In this document: piece after piece, positions 25,778 to 34,994 of the stretch
Position numbering within the stretch: position 1 is the stretch's first letter
Layout: every line of letters starts with the position of its first letter
Assembly: GCF_000312665.1 (NCBI RefSeq)
Contig: NZ_HF536773.1
Coordinates: 1,049,468 to 1,113,467, forward strand
Direction of reading: 5' to 3'
Source: Rhizobium mesoamericanum STM3625
Lineage (GTDB): Bacteria > Pseudomonadota > Alphaproteobacteria > Rhizobiales > Rhizobiaceae
Length of the DNA: 64,000 nt
Translations under genes and position numbers: made by a program
The notes under the pieces: model-generated
Told to the model about the DNA's origin: nothing
Seen by the model: only the letters and a program-made list of their open reading frames with translations
Database searches by the model: none

Positions 25778-26003
25778 CATTGAAGCAGTATATCAGGCTT
25801 GCTTGGGCGGGCTCGGCATTTCCAATCTTTCGCGATGGTACATTGATCCATCCTTCGACGAAGGCAAGCTGGAACACATCATATTGGAAGACGCCGAACC
25901 CGAGCCGTTGGGAATTTGGGCAGTCTACCCTAGCTCTCGAATGGTGCCCCCGAAAATCCGTCTATTTATCAGGGCCGCTCGAAAGTACACTCCGTGCGGG
26001 CGA
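25778..26003 (+). pseudogene. LysR-family regulator, C-terminal fragment
   Basis: The frame starting with the cphA-like leader reads on into SIEAVYQACLGGLGISNLSRW, then DEGKLEHIILEDAEPEPLGIWAVYPSSRMVPPKIRLFI. That is the last third of a LysR effector-binding domain (the 'GLGIxxLP..W...L..G.L' strand, 'P..I.AVYPS...P.K.R.FI'). The DNA-binding helix-turn-helix and most of the effector domain are missing. The fragment is about 75 residues and cannot work as a regulator. Confidence 0.7.
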
Positions 26004-26583
26004 TCAAAGCAGCGAGTAACGGTCTGCAGCCAGCCTGGCGGCGAAGCGGAGCCGACCGGGTAGTGCATATGATCACAGCCGCGCTCGGACAGACGAACAG
26101 CCCGTTAAAGTCGTGCTTTCCGACCTCATCGCGGACAATGGTGAGCAATCTCTCGCTTTTTCCGGACCCTAACGTGTCGCCAGTCGATAAAGCGATCTTA
26201 GAGTTGTATGCTACAAGCAAAATTGAAGAATGCGACCCCGATATTTTATGTTTCTCCCTAAATATTCTATTTCAACAACCATGAAGTGTTGAATGCTGAA
26301 TGAGCAACTACGCGGCTCCCTCGGGCGCGCGACCATTGTCCCTACGCCTTGATGGGAGCAGAACCTGAGGCCTCGAAGTCTGGGCAGTTGAAGGGATGAA
26401 CAGACGACCCGGTTATTCCGGACTCCCTCTCAACGTTAATTTTGGCAAGTCAAAGATGGGCCGGCGGCCTTCATCGCGAATTGCGAGATCGTCGAGACTT
26501 TCGGACCGAAGCGATAAGGCGCCTTGCACGAACCACAACGCAAAACGACTTGCGAAAATCGACTAAGGCCAAAGTCTACCGCG

Positions 26584-27168
26584 CTATCGTCCGGCCCGGA
26601 TCGATACGCCGAGCGACTGTAAGGCGGGGACGAGATCCGCCTGTCTCACAAGTTCCACGGCTGGAGAAGCGGTCAGCTTCACCCCGACAGCGCGATCATA
26701 GACCGCAACGCATGCCGCCGCCGTGAGGCGCGAAGAGTAAAGCAAGCCGTCGACGGCGAAGGAGCCATAGACGACTTCGCTTAGCTCCCGTCCCTCGCGA
26801 TGCTCCTTCGCCCGAGCCGCATCCGTACTGACTCCTAACTTCAGCAGCCCGGTCGTGCGCAGGTCGAGAACGACAAGCGGATCGGTCGCCGTCACCTCGG
26901 CTACCGCCCAGTCTTCGATTTCGCTCTCGTCCAGTACACGTTCCTGCGTCCCCTCAAAGCGGTCACGAACAATGGTCTCCGCGATGGCAGTAGCCAAATC
27001 GCTCGCAATGTAGAGGAGCTTGAACGCCCGGCTCGGGCTGGAAAACCTGGTATTCCCGACGCCCATGCCAAGCGGCGTCGCCCTGTGCGCGACCGGCATG
27101 ACACGGAGATATGACTGCGGCTGAAACGCGAGCGCGAGATCGGCAACGGTCCTGGAATCGAGCTTCAC
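26584..27168 (-). CDS. RES-domain toxin (NAD+-degrading family)
   Basis: 194 residues from a GTG. The RES fold is shown by SYLRVMPV, GNTRFSSPS (Arg), LYIASDLATAIAET (Glu) and DGLLYSSRL (Ser). RES toxins such as MbcT phosphorolyse or hydrolyse NAD+ and stop growth. The gene lies 3 bases after the antitoxin gene, in the usual antitoxin-toxin order. Length is typical. Confidence 0.88.
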   Translation of the reverse strand: MKLDSRTVADLALAFQPQSYLRVMPVAHRATPLGMGVGNTRFSSPSRAFKLLYIASDLATAIAETIVRDRFEGTQERVLDESEIEDWAVAEVTATDPLVVLDLRTTGLLKLGVSTDAARAKEHREGRELSEVVYGSFAVDGLLYSSRLTAAACVAVYDRAVGVKLTASPAVELVRQADLVPALQSLGVSIRAGR

Positions 27169-27171
27169 GGT

Positions 27172-27888
27172 TCAGCGGAAATCCCGCGCAGCGGCATCCA
27201 CAACCTCGTCAACATAGCCTTTCTTGAGCCTGTCGAGCGGCGCTCCTCCGATGCTTGGCTTCGTCTGGATCAACCACTGCCAGGCAACGCGCGGATTGGG
27301 AATGATCTTCCTGATCCGCGACATGCCCTCCACAGGTCGACCATCAACAAACTGAGCCAGGGGAAAGACATGTTTCCGCTCGCCCTTGAGCAGACCGATC
27401 GCCGCCCCGCGTTTCTGCCAATCGTGCAGTGTCGATCGCTTCGTGCCAAACATCTTCTCTATGTCGCCGGGACCCGCAACAGGTCCCGCCCAGTCCTCAA
27501 TCCGAGCCGGTGTTGCAAACTCGGCAAGTCGGCGACGTCCCTCTTCGATGCCCAAGGATTGCCCGAGGCCCGTCCCGGTGCTGACCTCCAAGGGCTTTCC
27601 GACCGGAACCTCCTCGAGATTGCGACGGGATTTTTCCGCCAAGCTAGCCACAACCGCCTCCACAGCCTGGGCCAGTTCCTTTTCGTCGGCGGCAATCCGT
27701 CGCTGCTGTTCAGCGGACAGCCGGGCGGTTGCGGCCGAGATCGCCGCCATGACCTTGCCTGTTGCTGCAAGGGCTGCTTTGGAGAGACGAGGATTGTGCC
27801 GCGCCAGGACCTTAAGGACGTCGGCGACGACAGCCTTGTCGACCTCAATCCCACCGTTGTGCTGCGACTTTCGAGCGGTAGCGACCAT
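27172..27888 (-). CDS. Xre/MbcA/ParS-type antitoxin of the RES pair, with long N-terminus
   Basis: 238 residues from ATG 27888 (AAGGAGG upstream). The C-terminal 60 residues match the toxin-binding domain of this family: NPRVAWQWLIQTKPSIGGAPLDRL. A middle segment FGTKRSTLHDWQKRG looks like a DNA-binding helix. The first 130 residues are rich in Ala, Arg and Lys and form helices with coiled-coil character (RLSAEQQRRIAADEKELAQAVEA). Usual antitoxins here are about 130-150 residues, so the N-terminus is an extension. Confidence 0.82.
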   Translation of the reverse strand: MVATARKSQHNGGIEVDKAVVADVLKVLARHNPRLSKAALAATGKVMAAISAATARLSAEQQRRIAADEKELAQAVEAVVASLAEKSRRNLEEVPVGKPLEVSTGTGLGQSLGIEEGRRRLAEFATPARIEDWAGPVAGPGDIEKMFGTKRSTLHDWQKRGAAIGLLKGERKHVFPLAQFVDGRPVEGMSRIRKIIPNPRVAWQWLIQTKPSIGGAPLDRLKKGYVDEVVDAAARDFR

Positions 27889-28489
27889 GTTCGCCTCCTT
27901 CATCTATACGGCAAAGATAGTAGAGATTGTCCGGTTTGTCCAGATTGTTGGCGATATCGAATGTGGGGGCGGCCATTTAGTTTGGCTAGGCCCAACACGC
28001 TGAATATCCATGATAAAGGGCGCCATCATAGTTATGGAGGTTCGCACTGGCATCGCCCGGGCCCTCACGCGACGTTACCAATTACCGACACGTCCGACAG
28101 GCCGCGACCACTCTGAGCGATGGTGGAATCCCTTGGTCGGTCGTTAAGGCCGTCGGTGATCTTTGTCATAAGGATACTCCTTTCAAACCTAACGACGGCC
28201 ACGAGAGATCGTACAGCGAATCGCGAAAAAACTGCCGGAAAGCGAATCTGAAAAAGCTGCGATGTCGACGATCTTCAGCCTCTGAAACGATACACGGACC
28301 ATGACATGATGGATTCGCACTCGCACAGAACGCAGGTTCTCGGCCTTCCGCTGAAAGCGTGGTGGAATTCGACCTGCAGATTTCAATCTCGGATAACTGC
28401 ACATCCCCAAATTGTCCGATGCCGTACTGCATCAAATATCTATGCCGCGCGTTCATTCGAGCATCAACGGCTCTAAGCGTGGAGGCACG
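27889..28489. other. Spacer between the antitoxin and SDR genes
   Basis: About 600 bases. Near 27920-27950 there is a run of TTGTCC-type repeats (GATTGTCCGGTTTGTCCAG) before the antitoxin gene that could be its operator. A 34-codon frame with a strong ribosome site lies at 28065-28169 (separate entry). A longer minus-strand frame at 28166-28600 lacks protein features. Confidence 0.4.
28065..28169 (-). CDS. Possible 34-residue small protein
   Basis: ATG at 28169 is preceded by AAAGGAGT at good spacing, and the frame ends at TGA 28065. The product starts MTKITDGLNDRPRDST and is polar, with no membrane span or known motif. It may be a real small protein, a leader peptide, or the surviving start of a deleted gene. 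Only the ribosome site supports it. Confidence 0.3.
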   Translation of the reverse strand: MTKITDGLNDRPRDSTIAQSGRGLSDVSVIGNVA

Positions 28490-29266
28490 ATGAGCGATCG
28501 CGTAGCACTGGTAACAGGGGCAGGATCCGGAATTGGTGAAGCCTCGGCAAAAACTCTCGCCAAGGACGGTTATGCAATCGGGGCTCTGGGCCACAGCCAA
28601 GATGAACTGGAAGAGACCGTCCGCGAGATCGAAGCAGCCGGCGGAGCGGCGAACGCCCTAGTTGCCGATGTCTCTGATGAGGAACAAATGGCCTCCGCCG
28701 TTTCTTCACTGATTGGTCGTTTCGGCCGTCTGGACGTCGTGGTCGCCAACGCGGGCATCAACGGAGTTTGGGCACCTATTAACGACATAACGCTTCTGGA
28801 GTGGACAAGAACTATATCGGTCAATCTTACCGGGACGTTCTTAACGATCCGCGCGACCGTACCGCTCCTCAAGGCGTCGGGAGGCGGTTCGATCATCGTA
28901 GTCTCCTCAATAAACGGCACCAGGACATTCACCACGCCAGGCGCGACGGCTTATACCGCCACTAAGGCCGCTCAGGTCGCCATGGTGCAGCAACTTTCGC
29001 TGGAACTTGCCCGTCACCACATTCGGATCAATGCCGTGTGTCCCGGTGAAATTGAGACGAACATCGACGCTAATACCGTTATTCGCGGCAAAAACCAGAC
29101 TGCCATCCCCGTTATCTGGCCCGAGGGACAAGTCCCGATTACCGGAGGCAGCCCAGGTCGTAGTGAAGATGTTGCTGATGTGATTGCGTTCCTGGCGTCG
29201 GAGAAATCCCGGCACATAACGGGTTCACCTATCTGGGTAGACGGTGGGCAGGGCCTTCTAAGATGA
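28490..29266 (+). CDS. SDR-family oxidoreductase
   Basis: 258 residues from ATG 28490 with GGAGG upstream. Classical short-chain dehydrogenase: TGAGSGIG cofactor loop (9-16), VANAG, Ser in VVSSING, YTATK catalytic pair and the terminal ITGSPIWVDGGQGL. It would use NAD(P) on a hydroxy/keto substrate. The stop overlaps the treZ start (ATGA), an unusual pairing that hints at a sugar or polyol substrate. Confidence 0.92.
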   Translation: MSDRVALVTGAGSGIGEASAKTLAKDGYAIGALGHSQDELEETVREIEAAGGAANALVADVSDEEQMASAVSSLIGRFGRLDVVVANAGINGVWAPINDITLLEWTRTISVNLTGTFLTIRATVPLLKASGGGSIIVVSSINGTRTFTTPGATAYTATKAAQVAMVQQLSLELARHHIRINAVCPGEIETNIDANTVIRGKNQTAIPVIWPEGQVPITGGSPGRSEDVADVIAFLASEKSRHITGSPIWVDGGQGLLR

Positions 29267-31050
29267 GTGAGGAAGGAAACCAAGCAATCTTCCACAGAAA
29301 CCATAGATGGGGCCCCGTTCTCCTCCCGGATGGGAAGACGCGTTTTGAACTGTGGGCTCCTGTAGAGCAGATGGTAAAGCTGAAAATCGGGCAAACAAAC
29401 AATCCGATGACGAAATTAAACGATGGCTGGCACGTCATCGACATCGCGGCGGGTCCTGGCATACCTTATCAATTCGTGTTGTCCGACGGCCGGCAGGTCT
29501 GCGATCCAGCCTCGCGGCTGCAGCTCGGCGACTTGGATGGACCATCAGTCTTGACCGATAGCAACAGCTACACGTGGCTGAACCCAGGATGGCGCGGCCG
29601 TCCCTGGGAGCAGGCGGTCATCTACGAAATCCACATCGGAGCCTTCACTAGGGAAGGCACCTACAGCGCGGCTATAGCGAAGCTTCCGATTCTGGTCGAC
29701 CTGGGCATAACTGCACTTGAGATTATGCCGCTTGCGCACTTTCCAGGAACCCGTGGCTGGGGCTACGACGGTGTCCTTCAGTTCGCGCCACACAATGCTT
29801 ACGGCACTCCGGACGACTTGAAGGCACTCATCGATGCTGCTCACGGCCATGGGATGATGGTCTTCCTCGACGTGGTCTACAATCACTTCGGACCGCAGGG
29901 GAACTATCTCGGCAAATACGCTCCGGACTTCTTCAGATCCGACAGCCCTACGCCTTGGGGCGCGGCGATAGCTTACGAGAGGCCGGAGGTGCGAGCGTTC
30001 TTTATCCAGAATGCCCTTTACTGGCTTGGCGAATTTCGACTAGACGGCCTTCGGTTGGACGCGATCGATCAGATCAAAGATAGCAGCGAGGTACATGTGC
30101 TGGAGGAGATCGCAAATTGCGTCAGAGATGAGATCAACGGCCGCCATGTACATCTGATCACCGAGAATCCCACGAATGGCACTGACTTGATGGCTGACGC
30201 GCCGGGAGGACGCCACTACAAGGCGGACTGGAATGATGATTTCCATCACTCGGTTCATGTAGCGGTGACTGGTGAATCGAGCGGCCACTACGAGCCATTC
30301 AAGGACGATCCATGGAGGAAAATCAAGCAGACCATGGCGAGCGGCTACCTTAAACCGGGCAAACCCGTGCTCGGCGACGCCCCGCCCCCCACGGATGCAC
30401 TGCCGCCAACTGCCTTCATCCATTTTCTGCAAAATCACGATCAAATTGGCAACCGCGCTCTTGGTGATCGCCTCCCAATTGGCATAAACGGCAAGCTCTA
30501 CCGCGCCCTCACGGAAATACTCCTGCTTTCTCCCCAAATACCGCTGTTGTTCATGGGGGATGAGCACCTCTCGGCGAAGCCTTTCCATTTCTTCGCGGAC
30601 TATCACGGTGAGATCGCTGAGGCCATGCGCCAGAACCGTCCCGCGGAAGCCGCGAATTTCGGCGGTATTCCTGCTGGAAAGACTGAGGCAGATATTCCCG
30701 ACCCAAATAGCTGGGATACTTTGTTGAGGAGCAAACTTGATTGGCACGATTCGGAGTCAATCGGCGGCCTGGCGTGGGCAGAGCACATCCGCCACCTTCT
30801 CAAGGTCCGCAGCAACCACATCATTCCGATGTTGGCGGACGCAAAAGGGTATTCAGGTACCGTAATCGGCGCACCAGAGAAGTGCCTCTTCATCGACTGG
30901 AAGCTGGGAAGCGGAACGCTGAAGATAAGGGCAAACTTATCAGACGAGGACGTACAGCTTGGCAACGATCCAGGTGATGCCGTTTATGTGGCGGACCTTT
31001 TTTTCGACGGAGTGCTGAGACCGTTCGTGGTTGCAGTCTTTGTCACCTGA
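29263..31050 (+). CDS. treZ: Malto-oligosyltrehalose trehalohydrolase
   Basis: 595 residues, usual TreZ length. N-terminal beta-sandwich (FELWAPVEQMVKLKIG), then the GH13 barrel: RGWGYDGV, DVVYNHFGPQGNYL (region I), GLRLDAIDQI with the nucleophile Asp (region II), HLITENP with the acid Glu (region III) and FLQNHDQIGNRALGDRL (region IV). It releases trehalose from maltooligosyl trehalose made by TreY. No treY or treX is in the window, so the partner must be elsewhere if the pathway works. Confidence 0.93.
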   Translation: MSEEGNQAIFHRNHRWGPVLLPDGKTRFELWAPVEQMVKLKIGQTNNPMTKLNDGWHVIDIAAGPGIPYQFVLSDGRQVCDPASRLQLGDLDGPSVLTDSNSYTWLNPGWRGRPWEQAVIYEIHIGAFTREGTYSAAIAKLPILVDLGITALEIMPLAHFPGTRGWGYDGVLQFAPHNAYGTPDDLKALIDAAHGHGMMVFLDVVYNHFGPQGNYLGKYAPDFFRSDSPTPWGAAIAYERPEVRAFFIQNALYWLGEFRLDGLRLDAIDQIKDSSEVHVLEEIANCVRDEINGRHVHLITENPTNGTDLMADAPGGRHYKADWNDDFHHSVHVAVTGESSGHYEPFKDDPWRKIKQTMASGYLKPGKPVLGDAPPPTDALPPTAFIHFLQNHDQIGNRALGDRLPIGINGKLYRALTEILLLSPQIPLLFMGDEHLSAKPFHFFADYHGEIAEAMRQNRPAEAANFGGIPAGKTEADIPDPNSWDTLLRSKLDWHDSESIGGLAWAEHIRHLLKVRSNHIIPMLADAKGYSGTVIGAPEKCLFIDWKLGSGTLKIRANLSDEDVQLGNDPGDAVYVADLFFDGVLRPFVVAVFVT

Positions 31051-31583
31051 CTCACCGACCTCGCATTGTGCGACGGCCCACGAGAACGCATCCATCATGA
31101 AGTGCGTATTCCGACGAAGCCGGCCATCGATTCCGATTTGACCGGCCAGTCATTCCGATTTGATTCCAGCCTCCGGTTTGGTGATCCTTAAACTGATCCT
31201 AAATGCGGTCGAGGCTTTGAGCGGCCTCGACAAGGGAGACGCGGGAGGTGCTGGTCAGCACCAAGGCGGATGCGAACCGGCGGCGTGCTCGTCAGCCGTT
31301 CGAGGCCTTCTACACGACGAAAGCCCGAGGGCCTGGGCATGGGCCTGTCCATCTACCGGTCGATCATCGAGGCGCATGGGGGAAGGTTGTGGGGTTCCCT
31401 GAATGAACTTCCAGGTGCCGTCTTTCAGTTCACCCTTCCGTTAGAACTGAACGAGGCCGTTGCCGCCGAGCGCGCCGATCCGCGGTTGAGGCTTCTGCAT
31501 AAGCTTTCTCAATTGTCGGGAGGAATATTTGAACTGCATCTCACGTCGATTGCGATGCTGAGCCTTCAGCAAATGGCCCCTGA
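31051..31583 (+). other. Spacer after treZ holding a kinase relic
   Basis: Apart from the histidine-kinase remnant described separately, this 530-base stretch has no complete gene. It separates treZ from the convergent DUF2269 gene. Confidence 0.5.
31175..31500 (+). pseudogene. Histidine kinase C-terminus (FixL/PAS-kinase type), broken in three frames
   Basis: Three pieces in successive frames can be joined. LKLILNAVEAL (N box) is in frame 2, FEAFYTTKA (F box) at 31299 is in frame 3, and EGLGMGLSIYRSIIEAHGGRLWG followed by GAVFQFTLPLE (G2 box and end) is in frame 1. Intact relatives read these without breaks. At least two frameshifts plus loss of the sensor and His-box domains make it a relic. 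Confidence 0.7.
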
Positions 31584-32051
31584 TCATCCGACCGGGCGCG
31601 TGATCATCAGCCAGATAATTCCCAGCACCGCAGCGAAAGCCGGAAAGCCGAAATAGAACCAGGTCCAAAACAGCCGATGGTATCGCGCCGGCAGCGGTTG
31701 GCCAGTCGCCGCTGCTTTACTTGCAATGTTGCGCATCTCCATCTGCATCCAAACGACCGGCAGCCAGAACACGCCCGTCACAAGATAGAGAACGATCGAC
31801 CAGAAGATCCACCGATCCCAGAGGGAGTAGCCGACATTCCAGGCGAGCGCGATGCCGGTGACCGGCTGTGCGATTACAGCCGTTGTGGTGAACACGAAAT
31901 CCGCAATGACCACAATCCGCGCGACGGCGGCCACGCTCGTGGCATTGCCGGTGCGATGCGCGATCAGCATGAAGAAAGCGATGCCCGCGCCGGTGCCGAG
32001 AAGAACGGTGGCGCCGATGATATGCAGGAACTTGAGCACGAAATAGATCAT
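31584..32051 (-). CDS. DUF2269-type integral membrane protein
   Basis: 155 residues from ATG 32051 with GGAGGAG upstream. Four membrane spans are evident, opening with YFVLKFLHIIGATVLLGTGAGIAFF, with His and Gly spacing as in the DUF2269 family. Function is unknown; relatives often sit beside NAD-dependent sugar or lipid epimerase-like genes. The start overlaps the stop of the upstream gene (ATGA). Confidence 0.8.
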   Translation of the reverse strand: MIYFVLKFLHIIGATVLLGTGAGIAFFMLIAHRTGNATSVAAVARIVVIADFVFTTTAVIAQPVTGIALAWNVGYSLWDRWIFWSIVLYLVTGVFWLPVVWMQMEMRNIASKAAATGQPLPARYHRLFWTWFYFGFPAFAAVLGIIWLMITRPVG

Positions 32052-33334
32052 CGCTCCTCCAAAATCGCGAGAGCAACGAGGTGCAGCACGAGGATTGGCC
32101 ATATCTTTGTCAGCGGCCCGAGCGGCTCACTCCACAGCTCCGGCAATATTGCCGCGCCGGCCGCGGCATAGAAGAGCGACAGAAAGACAGCTGCAAAGAG
32201 GCCCCATCGTGCAATGCGGCGCCAAGCGATGGCGCATCCGATTACGATGTCGGTAAAAGCCCCAGCGATCACGCTGGGTGTTGCCAAGACTCCTGCGCCG
32301 CCCGCCAGCATCAGTTCGACACCCTTCTCGAAACCTGATGTCAGTGAAATTATCCCGGTCGATATCCAGAAGAGTGGCAGCAGCACAAAAATGATCGGTT
32401 TTAGGAAGTAGAGTTTGGCAAACCATCGCTCCTGAACCGAAACGGGGCGACGCGCCAAAGCCTCACCCAATGATAACGGCCGGATTCCCGTAGCGGCAAT
32501 CCAATCCGTTGGATCACCCACCGCACCGCGAGCGATTTCCCTTGCGGCAGTGCTTCGAACCGGCGGCCGCCATCCCAACACGCCCGCAGTGTCGCCGAGC
32601 CAATAGAGAAGGCTCGCAAGCGGGCGGGGCAGCAAATAGCGTTTTGCGGGAGGCCAGCCAAGCCACCTTCGGTATCGCTCTACGATCTCATGGAACTCAA
32701 GCTGTTGCGGCCCGACGATTTCGAGCGAGAGTTTCGATGGGGCGGTTTTGTCGACAAGGCGAAGCACGGTTTCTGCGACGTCCTCCAGCTGCACCACCTG
32801 AAGTTTCCCCGTGGACGGCATCAATGGCAGAAGCGGCAGCGCGGCAAGCCCCCGAAACAGTGCACTGGAGCCGAAGGCCGCGTCGCCAAGGATCACCGCG
32901 GGACGCAGTATTATCCAGCCGAGATCGGTTTCCATCAATGCCATGTCGCCGTCAAGCTTGGTGCGCGAGAACGCCGACGGCTGCTGCCGATCCACCCCGG
33001 TCGCCGACAAATGAACAATGCGACGCACACCAGATTGCTCGCATGCACGGAACAACGCTCGTGGGCCGCGCGAGTGGACGCCCGCCATGTTGTGACCCAT
33101 TCCGTCCTGCAGCGCGCCCGAACAGTTGACGACTGCATCTATGCCTTCGAGATGACGCAGCCAGTCGGCGGGATCAACCGCGCCTGCCACGTCGACTTCG
33201 ACCCAAGCGCCGGGGTCAGCCGCCGGCCGTTTTCCGGGACGAACCGCGCGCATGACATCATGTCCACTTGTCGCCAGCCGGGCGCAGACCGCGCTGCCAA
33301 CCAGTCCTGTTGCGCCGATGACTAAAATCTTCAT
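32048..33334 (-). CDS. NAD(P)-binding epimerase-like domain fused to a DoxX-like membrane domain
   Basis: 428 residues from ATG 33334. Residues 1-280 are an atypical SDR/NmrA fold (ILVIGATGLVGSAV, VVNCSGALQDG, HLSATGVD). The rest has four spans (FLKPIIFVLLPLFWISTGIISL and following) like DoxX-type membrane proteins. The fusion suggests a redox reaction at the inner membrane, perhaps on a quinone or lipid. It is coupled to the DUF2269 gene. Confidence 0.8.
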   Translation of the reverse strand: MKILVIGATGLVGSAVCARLATSGHDVMRAVRPGKRPAADPGAWVEVDVAGAVDPADWLRHLEGIDAVVNCSGALQDGMGHNMAGVHSRGPRALFRACEQSGVRRIVHLSATGVDRQQPSAFSRTKLDGDMALMETDLGWIILRPAVILGDAAFGSSALFRGLAALPLLPLMPSTGKLQVVQLEDVAETVLRLVDKTAPSKLSLEIVGPQQLEFHEIVERYRRWLGWPPAKRYLLPRPLASLLYWLGDTAGVLGWRPPVRSTAAREIARGAVGDPTDWIAATGIRPLSLGEALARRPVSVQERWFAKLYFLKPIIFVLLPLFWISTGIISLTSGFEKGVELMLAGGAGVLATPSVIAGAFTDIVIGCAIAWRRIARWGLFAAVFLSLFYAAAGAAILPELWSEPLGPLTKIWPILVLHLVALAILEER

Positions 33335-33908
33335 ACTTTCAGCCTGCGCGAACAAAAGCTCCGAACTTCTGCGCGCGCCATTCGTTCCGGAGCACAGCCC
33401 GGCCGTACCCAAGCCGTTCAACGAGCCTGTCCGCGACAGCTGTCAAGCCTTTCCCGCTCCTATCTGCCGCTGCGTATGCCGGTAAAAGGTGGGGACGCCG
33501 AAGGGCCAGCTTGACCGCACGGTCCACAGAGCCGCTTACGAGGAATCGATTTGCGCTCCACTTTCCCGGTTGATGAGAAACGCCCGCTCGATGCCGTCAC
33601 CGCCCGATCGCAAAGCATTGCATGATGATGGTGGTGTTAGTAACCAGTCGATACCGCATCCGGCGGATTTGCCACACCCTGATGGCCGACTTAGAAATCC
33701 TAGTTCGTTGACGTGCTCCCGATATCGAGAACCCGACTTTGATGGTCGCAGTGAGTTCCGGCGACGGGCTGAGCTGTCAAACGGTTTGCCGAATCAAATG
33801 CGATACTGCTCCATCCCGTGCGGTATCGCACAGAAACCAAGGCAGTTCCCGCGTTGTTATTGATCAACGGTTTCCGTGTCGGGCGTGCATCCGCGAAGGA
33901 GCAGGACA
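33335..33908. other. Spacer with a possible gene remnant
   Basis: About 570 bases. On the minus strand a frame from GTG 33527 to 33339 (62 residues, HLLPAYAAADRSGKGLTAVADRL) has coding-like composition and continues open upstream as SANRFLVSGS, so it may be the end of a decayed gene. It stops 4 bases before the epimerase-DoxX gene. Nothing else is recognised. Confidence 0.35.
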
Positions 33909-34109
33909 ATGGATACAGCAACGCAGTGGGCACTTTTTCTTGGCGCACTGACATTGGCGAGTTGGATGGCAGGTGGGCTGGCGGCCGTTCTTGGAAACAT
34001 GGAGTTCAGCCAGCAATGGCAAAGGGTGGCAGATTATCTGACATTCGGATTGAGTGCTGCCGGATTTATCTCGGCACTCGCCATGGCTGTGATCCTGGTA
34101 ATGCTTTGA
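33909..34109 (+). CDS. Small two-span membrane protein
   Basis: 66 residues from ATG 33909, with AAGGAG about 8 bases upstream. Two hydrophobic helices (FLGALTLASWMAGGLAAVLG and LSAAGFISALAMAVILVML) flank a short polar linker. No family is recognised. Strong ribosome site and clean topology support a real gene. Confidence 0.6.
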   Translation: MDTATQWALFLGALTLASWMAGGLAAVLGNMEFSQQWQRVADYLTFGLSAAGFISALAMAVILVML

Positions 34110-34505
34110 CGGCAGGGTGGCCACAGGTCGGGGAAGCGCGGCGGTCCGCGCGCAGACCGCTGCCTGCTGCCAGCTCCAGGGTTTCGCGATGAGAGCTTCG
34201 GCTATCGCTCCAGACCGCATGAATTTAGAGGCTGGCGGCTGAGGATTGACAGGAGGGCGATGCGATCCTGACCATGGAGGCGAACCCCACCGTATGAGAT
34301 GGCTATAGTGGCACGGGAGCGACGTGTTCAGCCTCGCTGCCCAGGCGCCGCGGACTGCGACGCCGAAACATGCTTTGCATTCGGGCACATTGACGAGAGA
34401 GGCGGCCTCAGCGCGCCGCATCCATGCGAGCGTGCATTCCTCCGGAAACGCTTTTTACTACCAAGTGCCTCAAGGAGATGAACTTCGACGAACGCGGGTA
34501 TACTT
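34110..34505. other. Spacer, no gene seen
   Basis: About 400 GC-rich bases between the small membrane protein gene and the 3' end of the receiver gene. I find no coding pattern, RNA gene or repeat. Confidence 0.45.
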
Positions 34506-34883
34506 TCAATCAGGACGGCATAGCGACAGGGCGACTGCAACCCTTTCCAACTCGATCGGTTTCACACAGAGCGCAAACCTTTTGTACTTACCCGGCATGG
34601 AGGACGGATCGTAGCCGGTCGCAAAGACAAAACTGATCCCTCGCTCCTCCAGTTCATCGGCAACAGCGAAGGCGAGTTCGTCACCGAGGTAGACATCGAT
34701 GATTGCCGCATCGATGTGTTCACGAGCAATAAGGTCGAGCGCGCGGCTGACTTTCGCCGCTGGACCTACAACGGTTGCACCGAGGTCTTGAAGCCTCCGT
34801 CGTGTCTCGTCGGCAAGAAAATATTCGTCTTCGACGATCAGGACACGCATTCCCGAGAAAAGATTTTGATTGTTTTTTTCCAC
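34506..34883 (-). CDS. Stand-alone response-regulator receiver domain
   Basis: 125 residues: acidic pair in VLIVEDEYFLADE, phospho-acceptor Asp in AAIIDVYLGDE, Thr in FVFATGYD and Lys in CVKPIE. No output domain. Its receiver resembles that of the REC-CRP protein encoded upstream on the same strand (both have the ATGY and LGATVVGP/GVNTIGP type). It may compete for, or relay, phosphate. Confidence 0.88.
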   Translation of the reverse strand: MEKNNQNLFSGMRVLIVEDEYFLADETRRRLQDLGATVVGPAAKVSRALDLIAREHIDAAIIDVYLGDELAFAVADELEERGISFVFATGYDPSSMPGKYKRFALCVKPIELERVAVALSLCRPD

Positions 34884-34994
34884 TGGGGCTTTCTCCGAAG
34901 AACACAGGTGACAGCTGTCTACCCGACTGACGCCTTCGCGTTTCGAACCCTCGCTTAAGACAAAAGTTGCACGATGGGTGCAACCTCTTACTGA

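Larger units (their letters stand above)
25404..26583. other. Relic-rich region without an intact gene
   Basis: About 1.2 kb between the MipA-like gene and the RES toxin gene. It holds the copy of the cphA leader (25597-25760) and the LysR tail (25778-26003). From 26064 to 26583 I see no coding signal, RNA gene or clear repeat. Confidence 0.6.

Noticed and set aside
32509..33325. Plus-strand frames opposite the epimerase-DoxX gene
   Set aside because: Arg/Pro-rich shadows; the minus strand has a clear NAD-binding start.
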